A stretch of DNA of 5,043 nucleotides from positions 1 through 5,043 of the forward strand of contig CAYVBE010000249.1 in NCBI GenBank assembly GCA_964448935.1. Direction: 5' to 3'. Below, piece after piece: positions 1 to 4,161 of the stretch (positions are counted from its first letter, which is position 1; each line of letters starts with the position of its first letter). A program made the translations under genes and the position numbers. The stretch is from CAYVBE01 sp964448935. Lineage in GTDB: Bacteria > Planctomycetota > Brocadiia > SM23-32. The notes beneath the pieces were generated by a model. It did no database searches and was not told the origin of the DNA. It saw nothing but the letters and a program-made list of their open reading frames with translations.

Positions 1-48
1 CGGAGAAGTCCACGTGCGCCATGACGGCTCCGTTCTCGTGAAGGTCGT

Positions 49-52
49 CTAT
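49..52. repeat. Target-site duplication CTAT, left copy
   Basis: CTAT lies immediately outside the left inverted repeat and is repeated at 307-310 outside the right one. Collapsing the two copies to one gives ...ATA GAC GAC CTT... on the minus strand, which reads I-D-D-L and restores the THEP1 frame exactly. Confidence 0.88.
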
Positions 53-75
53 CCCGGATATTTCACGAGAGTTTT
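53..75 (+). repeat. Left terminal inverted repeat of the inserted element
   Basis: These 23 bp, beginning CCCGGATATTTCACGAGAG, are identical to the reverse complement of 284-306. Similarity continues weakly for two more matches after a single mismatch at 76/283, then ends. The base just outside differs between the two ends, so the repeat boundary is sharp and coincides with the CTAT duplication. Confidence 0.93.
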
Positions 76-132
76 CCGTCCAGCGGACGTTTTTGCCCTC
101 ATGCGGCGCCCTCCGCGCTCGCCTGTCCTCGA

Positions 133-148
133 CGTGCCTTATGGCACG
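133..148. other. Small hairpin inside the inserted element
   Basis: CGTGCC-TTAT-GGCACG can form a perfect 6-bp stem with a 4-base loop. No T-run follows, so it does not look like an intrinsic terminator. It is one of several internal inverted repeats in the element; its function is unknown. Confidence 0.5.
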
Positions 149-283
149 CCTGCGGTAGCTCGCTTGTGCGGGCTTGCCTGAGAGCAAAACCGTCGCCCTG
201 GTGCGTACACAGGGTGTTGCTTGTGGCTGGCCGGTTTTTTTGCTGTAAGATGCGTTCCTTTAGACAGTTGCGTGCGGTCCCGA

Positions 284-306
284 AAAACTCTCGTGAAATA
301 TCCGGG
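284..306 (-). repeat. Right terminal inverted repeat of the inserted element
   Basis: This is an exact reverse complement of 53-75, ending ...GTGAAATATCCGGG on the plus strand. It lies directly against the THEP1 codons for GFRI and marks the point where the protein loses family similarity. Confidence 0.93.
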
Positions 307-310
307 CTAT
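307..310. repeat. Target-site duplication CTAT, right copy
   Basis: This is the second copy of the 4-bp duplication, within Ile52 and the following codon of the interrupted THEP1 gene. A 4-bp match could occur by chance. Here it coincides with the repeat boundary at both ends and with an exact frame repair, which makes it convincing. Confidence 0.88.
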
Positions 311-468
311 GCGGAAGCCCACCCGGCGGCCGTCCTCCCGCATTTCGCGCGTGATGAAGCCATGCATCTCGATGTCGCCCATCATTTGCAGGGCACGCTC
401 GATGACGGTGGTCTTGCCCACGCCGGGCCGTCCGGTCAGGAAAACGTTAGCAGGCTTTTCCATGATGG

Positions 469-474
469 CACCTC
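469..474 (-). promoter_or_regulatory. Ribosome binding site that sets the THEP1 start
   Basis: On the minus strand GAGGTG lies 5 bases before the ATG at 463. The open frame extends upstream to 628, but that extension has no THEP1 similarity and overlaps the promoter of the divergent lipoprotein gene. The start at 463, just before the P-loop region, is therefore preferred. Confidence 0.75.
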
Positions 475-530
475 GACGTGCAGTTCCGCGAGTAACCTGT
501 GGCTTAAAGACCAGGATCTCCCCGTAAGTC

Positions 531-559
531 AGTCTACATCGGGAAGCCAGGCACTTTAA
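531..559 (-). promoter_or_regulatory. Possible promoter for the THEP1 gene
   Basis: On the minus strand TTAAAG (-35 position, 559-554) is separated by 17 bases from TAGACT (-10 position, 536-531). It points toward the ATG at 463. The matches to consensus are only 3/6 and 4/6, so this is a weak candidate based on spacing and location. Confidence 0.25.
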
Positions 560-581
560 GCAGATATTGACCGCGCAGCCA

Positions 582-610
582 TTGCAAGTCCATGTGGGGG
601 GCGGTACAAT
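582..610 (+). promoter_or_regulatory. Sigma70-like promoter for the lipoprotein gene
   Basis: TTGCAA (582-587) is separated by exactly 17 bases from TACAAT (605-610). The -10 box matches 5/6 of TATAAT and the -35 box matches 4/6 of TTGACA. Transcription would start near 617, giving a leader of about 37 bases before the ATG at 654. It lies in the 190-bp divergent gap (464-653), in which I see no other clear feature besides the weak leftward promoter. Confidence 0.55.
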
Positions 611-653
611 ATCATTGGTGGATAACAAGGTTTAATCCAGAAAGGTTGATGGC

Positions 654-1292
654 ATGAAAGACGCTCTGCTCATGATCTCGGTGGCGGTTGTTCTAATTGC
701 GGCGGGCTGCGCCAGCGGCTCGGGATATGTGGACCAGACCTACGATTTCGGGAAAGTGCAGAAGGTGGCGGTGGTGTCCGTGTCGGGGCAGCTCAAAGGG
801 GCGGGCGCGCGACAGCAGATCGCCTCATGGACCGAGATGGAGCTTCTTAAGAACGGGTATGGCCCCATCGAGCGCCAGCAGATCAACGAAGTTCTGGAGG
901 AGCAGGAGTTTCAGCGCAGCGAGATCACGACGCCCGATCAAGCGGCCAGGGCCGGAGAGGTGCTCAACGTGCCAGTGGTGGTGATGATCGCGGTGCCCAG
1001 GTTCGGCGAACGCATCAGCATGACCGCCAAAATGGTAGATGTCGAGACCGGCAGCATCGTCTGGATCGGGGAAGGTGGGGGAACCACCGGGAAGACGCTC
1101 AGTACCATTGCCGGCGCAGCGGTCGGGGCCGGGGCGGGCTACTGGGCGGGCGGCGACAGCACCGGCAAGGCAGTCGGTGCGGGGGTCGGCGGCGTCCTGG
1201 GCGGCGTGGCCGGGAATGCCCTCTCGCCCCGGGAAGCCGGACAGGCCCGGAAGGTTATCCGCAAAATGTTCGAAAGCCTGCCCGCGCGTTAG
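654..1292 (+). CDS. CsgG/LpoB-like outer-membrane lipoprotein with C-terminal glycine zipper
   Basis: The ATG at 654 follows GAAAGG with an 8-base spacer. The 212-aa product has a short lipoprotein signal, MKDALLMISVAVVLIAAGC, with the modifiable Cys at 19. There is only one Lys before the hydrophobic stretch, and Ala rather than Leu at -3, so the lipobox is slightly atypical. Residues 37-140 resemble the CsgG/LpoB-type periplasmic alpha-beta fold: KVAVVSVSG, then WTEMELLKNGY, IERQQINEVLEEQEF, and the strand pair FGERISMTAKMVDVETGSIVW. Residues 149-191 are a glycine- and alanine-rich double segment (AGAAVGAGAGYWAGG and GAGVGGVLGGVAG around GDSTGK), a glycine-zipper pattern expected to pack in a membrane. 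The final helix ARKVIRKMFESLP returns to the usual family ending. The likely location is the outer membrane, facing the periplasm. Its role is unknown: CsgG forms a secretion pore and LpoB activates a penicillin-binding protein, but neither function can be assigned here. Confidence 0.82.
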   Translation: MKDALLMISVAVVLIAAGCASGSGYVDQTYDFGKVQKVAVVSVSGQLKGAGARQQIASWTEMELLKNGYGPIERQQINEVLEEQEFQRSEITTPDQAARAGEVLNVPVVVMIAVPRFGERISMTAKMVDVETGSIVWIGEGGGTTGKTLSTIAGAAVGAGAGYWAGGDSTGKAVGAGVGGVLGGVAGNALSPREAGQARKVIRKMFESLPAR

Positions 1293-1340
1293 GGGATTCC
1301 CGCCGGCTAAGTGGGGATTGCAGGGGGGCCGGGAATTGTG

Positions 1341-1371
1341 CCCCGTCGGTGTCCAAACGGCATTGACGGGG
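1341..1371. other. Inverted repeat in the lipoprotein-EEP gene gap
   Basis: CCCCGTC (1341-1347) and GACGGGG (1365-1371) can pair as a 7-bp GC-rich stem with a 17-base loop. No T-run follows, so it is not a canonical rho-independent terminator. It could still slow or end transcription between the two plus-strand genes. The rest of the 123-bp gap (1293-1415) is GC-rich with no clear promoter. Confidence 0.35.
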
Positions 1372-1415
1372 TCGGAGTTGCGCGTTTGACCACTTCCATC
1401 GAAAGCTCTATCGCC

Positions 1416-2624
1416 ATGTCTGACACTCAGGGCGCGGGCTTCGAGCAGGATTCGCAGAAGATTCCCGCCGAAGAGCGGGAATACCGGCAGGATCGCACGC
1501 CTTTTTTGCGTCGGCGCACGGCTTTCTCAGGATTGGCCGCTGCGTGTTTCCTGCTGGCCTGTCTGGGCGGTCTTTTTTTGTCTGCTGTTTTCCACTGGCC
1601 GAACACAAACGTTCTTGTCTATTACTTCATTGTCCGCCCGGCTTTCGTCTGGTTTGGGGCGCTCGGACCTCTGCTGGCGATAGGCGTTTTCGGCGTCCGG
1701 TTTCGCTGGTTTGTACTGGGATGTTTCGTTTTCGGCCTCCTTTTTTTGTCCAGTTCTGAGGTCCTCCACGTCGCGCGGCCCTTCCCGGCGCGGGCGCGAG
1801 AGGAGTTCACCGCCGCCCACATGGGCTATGCCAGCGCTCGGAAAGAGGGAACCACGGACGAGTTGGACCGGATGCCTCTGCGGCTGCTGACGTGGAATAT
1901 TGCCGGGAGCAGGTTCGGCGCTGAGGGCGCGGTGGAACGGCTGGCACGAATGGCGCCGGACATAATCTTCCTGCAGGAAGCCGGCGGGGGTGAGAAGCTG
2001 AGCCCCGCGCTCATGCGGCACGAGTTTTTCCGTGGATATCACGTTGGTTCCGGTGGGCGCAAGCTCATCAGCCGGTTCCCCCTCGAGCGCATCTCGAACG
2101 TTGCCCTTCACAAATATCGCGCTGATGTCTGGCGGCTCAATGTGGCCGGCAAGTCCGTTACGTGCGTCAACGTCCATCTTTCCCGACATGACCTCCGTAC
2201 GCAACTGGTACGGGGCTTCACCTGGGCCGGACTGCAAAAGGCGGTCGCCAGAACGCGGCGCGAGCTTTCCAATCTGCGCCTGACCCTCGACCACCACGCG
2301 CTTCAGGGCACGGTCATCGTTGCAGGTGACTTCAACCTTCCTCCCCGGTATCCCGAGCTTCTTGATGCCACCAGAGGTTGGAAGGAGTGCTTCGCGAAAC
2401 GAGGTTTCGGCTGGGGGGGCACTGCCCCCGCGAAGCTTCCGGCGTTGCGAGTGGACATGATCTTTGTCCCCGCCGATGCGCGGGTCTACTACGCCGGTGC
2501 CGTCCCGACGGAGCTATCCGACCATTACATGATGCTTGCCGAGGTGATGCTGCCGCTACGTGAAGCGGCCCAAGAAAGCGAGCTGCCGTCTTCTTCCCCC
2601 GGGAAGGCTGGACTCAGCCCTTGA
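1416..2624 (+). CDS. Membrane-anchored endonuclease/exonuclease/phosphatase (EEP) family protein
   Basis: The product is 402 aa from ATG 1416, with a weak ribosome site GAAAG 10 bases upstream. The frame is open back to GTG 1311, but those residues are low-complexity and lack a ribosome site. A charged 35-residue N-terminus is followed by three predicted membrane helices at about 36-59, 66-94 and 96-114, with the Arg-rich RFR loop between the second and third. This suggests an inside N-terminus and an outside C-terminus. Residues 154-380 form an EEP domain with the full catalytic set: W160-N161 (LLTWNI), E188 (FLQE), H254 (VNVHLS), D305 and N307 (GDFN), D347 (RVDMIFV) and D369-H370 (SDH). The fold is shared by metal-dependent nucleases, sphingomyelinases and inositol phosphatases, and the architecture resembles YafD-like proteins. 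The substrate cannot be read from sequence. The periplasmic placement predicted here suggests a lipid headgroup, phosphoester or extracellular nucleic acid. The last 20 residues are Ser/Pro-rich and probably flexible. Confidence 0.85.
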   Translation: MSDTQGAGFEQDSQKIPAEEREYRQDRTPFLRRRTAFSGLAAACFLLACLGGLFLSAVFHWPNTNVLVYYFIVRPAFVWFGALGPLLAIGVFGVRFRWFVLGCFVFGLLFLSSSEVLHVARPFPARAREEFTAAHMGYASARKEGTTDELDRMPLRLLTWNIAGSRFGAEGAVERLARMAPDIIFLQEAGGGEKLSPALMRHEFFRGYHVGSGGRKLISRFPLERISNVALHKYRADVWRLNVAGKSVTCVNVHLSRHDLRTQLVRGFTWAGLQKAVARTRRELSNLRLTLDHHALQGTVIVAGDFNLPPRYPELLDATRGWKECFAKRGFGWGGTAPAKLPALRVDMIFVPADARVYYAGAVPTELSDHYMMLAEVMLPLREAAQESELPSSSPGKAGLSP

Positions 2625-3945
2625 ATGCGTCAGTGTTCGGGTCGTCGGTTCTCTGTTGCCAACGGTGCAGTTCGGCCCGCAGTTCCCTCATAGTCTCAGC
2701 GTTTTCCGTGCCATCGCAGAGGTTTTCCATCTCCCACGGACCGTTCTTCAGGTCGAAAAGCTGTGTCGTTCGGTGACCGTTCACGCTGTATTCAACCAGC
2801 TTGTGCCGGCCTCTTCGTAGCGCGCGCTGGAAGTGGCGGTAGGCGTAGAACTGGCTGTTGCGTACTTTCCGTCTCTCGTCCTGCAGGACCGGCAGCAGGC
2901 TGAGGCCCTCGACGCTCTCCGGCGGGTCCAGACCCAGCAGCGCGAACAGGGTGGGGTAGATGTCCAGCAGATAGCAAGGCGCCTCGCGGCGCTCGGCGAC
3001 CGGGATGCCCGGTCCCGCCATGACGAGCGGCACGCGGACACTGTGCTCGTAGAGGTTCTGCTTTCCCATCAGGCCGTGCCGGCCAACCGCCAGACCGTTG
3101 TCGCCGGCGAAGATCAGGATGGTGTTCTCCGCCCGGCCGCTCTCCCGCAGGGCGGCCAGGATGCGTCCGATCGTGGCGTCCGCGTGAGTGATCATCGCGT
3201 AATAGTCCGCAATGTGCTGCCGGATGACCTCCGGCGTGCGCGGCCAGGGCGCGAGTTGCTCGTCGCGGATGGTCATCTCCCCGTTGTCGAACGGATGCTG
3301 TGGCAGGAAGTTCTCCGGCAGCGGTATGTCGTCCGGATCATACATCTCGTGGTATCTGGGATGGGTGTCGCGGGGGTCGTGGGGCGCGGTATAGGAGACG
3401 TAGGCCAGGAAAGGCGCCGCGCCGTCGTAGCCCTTCAAGAAGCGCACCGCGGCCTCGGCGAACAGGTCGCTGCTGTGACGCCCGCTCTCCACGTAGTGAC
3501 CGCGCTCGGGGTAGGCGCCTTCCGCGTCGTAGTCGTAAACAGGCACCTCGAAGTGCGGGCTCATGCCGCCGAAGAAAATCCGCCCGCCCCGCGTGAAGCA
3601 CCTCTGATAGGCGGCCCGGCCGTTGTGCCACTTGCCCGTCCCGAAGGTCGTATATCCCGCCTCCCGCAGCGCTTCGGGGAACATGACGTGGCCCGAGGGT
3701 ATGGTGGCGCCGCATTCCTCGATGTGGAAGAGTGTCCTGCCCGTGAGCATCATGGCGCGGCTGGGCATGCAGACCGCGCCCGAGGTGCCCCCCATGATGG
3801 CGGCCTGCGTGAACGTCGTGCCGGCCTCCACCAGCGCGTCCATGTTCGGCGTCCGAATCTGCTCGTTTCCCAGCGCACGGATGGTGTCAAACCGCTGGTC
3901 GTCGGTGAACAGAAACAAGACGTTCGGCCGCTTATCAGTGCCCAT
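2614..3945 (-). CDS. S1-family formylglycine-dependent sulfatase, apparently without signal peptide
   Basis: The product is 443 aa from ATG 3945, preceded by GGGAG. The alkaline-phosphatase-like sulfatase motifs are complete. The N-terminal metal site is PNVLFLFTDDQR (D16, D17). The activation motif CMPSR at 59-63 carries the Cys converted to formylglycine, followed by AMMLTGR. Next are GKWH (K105, H107), APHD (H189) and the second metal site FAGDNG (D282, N283), then MGKQNLYE with K295. The C-terminal subdomain ends with LFDLKNGPWEMENL, typical of the family. Length is normal. It should hydrolyse a sulfate ester, on a carbohydrate or small molecule; the substrate is not predictable. It needs a formylglycine-generating enzyme, which is not in this window. 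The product begins MGTDKRPNVLF with no hydrophobic leader, so it is probably cytoplasmic, whereas many relatives are exported. Its stop overlaps the 3' end of the EEP gene on the other strand. Confidence 0.93.
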   Translation of the reverse strand: MGTDKRPNVLFLFTDDQRFDTIRALGNEQIRTPNMDALVEAGTTFTQAAIMGGTSGAVCMPSRAMMLTGRTLFHIEECGATIPSGHVMFPEALREAGYTTFGTGKWHNGRAAYQRCFTRGGRIFFGGMSPHFEVPVYDYDAEGAYPERGHYVESGRHSSDLFAEAAVRFLKGYDGAAPFLAYVSYTAPHDPRDTHPRYHEMYDPDDIPLPENFLPQHPFDNGEMTIRDEQLAPWPRTPEVIRQHIADYYAMITHADATIGRILAALRESGRAENTILIFAGDNGLAVGRHGLMGKQNLYEHSVRVPLVMAGPGIPVAERREAPCYLLDIYPTLFALLGLDPPESVEGLSLLPVLQDERRKVRNSQFYAYRHFQRALRRGRHKLVEYSVNGHRTTQLFDLKNGPWEMENLCDGTENAETMRELRAELHRWQQRTDDPNTDAFKG

Positions 3946-3949
3946 GGGG

Positions 3950-3954
3950 CTCCC
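3950..3954 (-). promoter_or_regulatory. Ribosome binding site that sets the sulfatase start
   Basis: On the minus strand GGGAG lies 4 bases before the ATG at 3945. The frame stays open to an ATG at 4011, but the extra 22 residues (SSFSVFSVISVA...) are just the translated CACAGAG repeat and should not be annotated as protein or as a signal peptide. Confidence 0.65.
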
Positions 3955-3975
3955 ACAAAACAACGGATTATTGGC

Positions 3976-4002
3976 CACAGAGATCACAGAGAACACAGAG
4001 AA
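3976..4002 (+). repeat. Tandem 9-bp repeat, left arm (3 units)
   Basis: The units are CACAGAGAT (3976-3984), CACAGAGAA (3985-3993) and CACAGAGAA (3994-4002). The first seven bases are invariant and only the last two vary. Confidence 0.92.
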
Positions 4003-4016
4003 CGACGACAACGGCA

Positions 4017-4028
4017 GAAGAATTCTTC
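4017..4028. repeat. Perfect 12-bp palindrome GAAGAATTCTTC
   Basis: GAAGAATTCTTC is self-complementary over all 12 bases and lies just inside the left arm of the CACAGAG element. It may be a protein-binding site, a nested cruciform, or chance; nothing decides between these. Confidence 0.5.
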
Positions 4029-4093
4029 AAACGACGGTTGGCTCATGTGCATTGCCGTTTGTCGGGCCGTTGAACATAGTTTTGCCGTTGCCG

Positions 4094-4129
4094 TTCTCTG
4101 TGCCCTCTGTGCCCTCTGTGTCCTCTGTG
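4094..4129 (-). repeat. Tandem 9-bp repeat, right arm (4 units)
   Basis: Read on the minus strand from 4129, the units are CACAGAGGA, CACAGAGGG, CACAGAGGG and CACAGAGAA. The CACAGAG core is perfectly conserved in all four, opposite in orientation to the left arm. Confidence 0.92.
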
Positions 4130-4134
4130 GTTAG

Positions 4135-4160
4135 ATTGTCGTTCGTGTCGTTCTCCGTGG
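4135..4160 (-). repeat. Decayed extra copy of the CACAGAG arm next to gatB
   Basis: The plus strand reads TTGTCGTTCGTGTCGTTCTCCGTGG near the end of this stretch. The reverse complement begins CCACGGAGAACGAC, matching CCACAGAG plus AACGAC of the left arm with one substitution in the core (G for A). It ends one base before the gatB stop codon (4162-4164), so the repeat family reaches right up to the gene. Confidence 0.5.
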
Positions 4161-4161
4161 T

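Larger units (their letters stand above)
53..306. mobile_element. 254-bp non-coding MITE-like element inserted in the THEP1 gene
   Basis: The element starts CCCGGATATTTCACGAGAG and ends with the reverse complement of the same sequence. It has 23 bp of perfect terminal inverted repeat, and CTAT lies directly outside both ends. It has no plausible ORF for a transposase, so it would need an enzyme in trans. The interior contains several small inverted repeats: CGTGCC/GGCACG around TTAT (133-148), CCCTG/CAGGG (196-214), and AGCAAAACCG (183-192) facing CGGTTTTTTTGCT (232-244). A transcript would therefore be strongly folded. Insert plus duplication is 258 bp, a multiple of three, so the host frame is kept, but the element supplies an in-frame stop. 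From memory, the ends (CC-rich start followed by a TTTCA motif) and the 4-bp duplication resemble IS1380-family termini. That family assignment is tentative; the insertion itself is well supported. Confidence 0.9.
1..463 (-). pseudogene. THEP1-family nucleoside-triphosphatase gene, interrupted by a 254-bp insertion; 3' end outside window
   Basis: The start is ATG at 463, preceded by the ribosome site GAGGTG. The product begins MEKPANVFLTGRPGVGKTT, with a Walker A P-loop GRPGVGKT at residues 11-18. HGFITREMREDGRRVGFRI follows, which is the characteristic THEP1 block (archaeal/bacterial NTPase related to human cancer-related NTPase; hydrolyses ATP/GTP, cellular role poorly defined). At residue 52 (Ile, codon 310-308) the family similarity ends. 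Fifteen codons of inserted DNA follow, then a TAA at 262-260, giving a 67-aa truncated product. The similarity resumes at 52 and runs off the window as DDLHENGAVMAHVDF, matching the next THEP1 block (usual form ...G.LAHVDF). Family members are about 170-190 aa, so the truncated product lacks most of the fold, including Walker B. The break is explained by the insertion at 53-306 and is unlikely to be a sequencing error. The identification rests on recalled family motifs; confidence is high for the N-terminal block and good for the rejoined part. Confidence 0.88.
3975..4130. repeat. Intergenic imperfect palindrome built from 9-bp CACAGAGNN units
   Basis: The left arm (3975-4018) reads CCACAGAG..., with three CACAGAGNN units followed by CGACGACAACGGCAGA. 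The right arm (4081-4130), read on the minus strand, starts CCACAGAGG and has four CACAGAGNN units followed by CGGCAACGGCAAA. The arms are therefore related inverted copies differing by one 9-bp unit and several substitutions, around a spacer of about 62 bp. The element occupies most of the 216-bp gap between gatB and the sulfatase gene (3946-4161), which are read in the same direction. A transcript could fold into a long hairpin and might act as a terminator or processing site. I recall similar CACAGAG palindromes scattered through many environmental bacterial genomes, where they are often mistranslated as HREHREH or HRGHRGH proteins. The function is not known to me. Confidence 0.85.

Noticed and set aside
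166..559. Short plus-strand frames across the inserted element and THEP1 gene
   Set aside because: They are antisense to THEP1 or run through the non-coding element, show no family similarity, and do not encode a transposase.
464..628. N-terminal extension of the THEP1 frame with a Cys pattern CNGCAVNICLKC
   Set aside because: It looks like a small zinc motif, but it overlaps the -35 and -10 boxes of the divergent lipoprotein gene. A good ribosome site points to the ATG at 463 instead.
1386..1414. Promoter-like TTGACC, 17 bases, TATCGC before the EEP gene
   Set aside because: Transcription would begin inside the coding sequence, after the ATG at 1416, so it could not serve that start. The -10 match is also poor.
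1311..1415. Upstream GTG start for the EEP protein
   Set aside because: There is no ribosome site before 1311 and the 35 extra residues have no recognisable pattern. The charged N-terminus from 1416 fits a membrane protein better.
3975..4130. CRISPR array
   Set aside because: The units are 9 bp, directly adjacent and inverted between arms, with no unique spacers of CRISPR length and no cas genes.
2833..4134. A 433-codon open frame on the plus strand
   Set aside because: It is antisense to the sulfatase, whose active-site motifs are complete. The long open antisense frame is a side effect of GC-rich codon use, and its end runs through the CACAGAG repeat.
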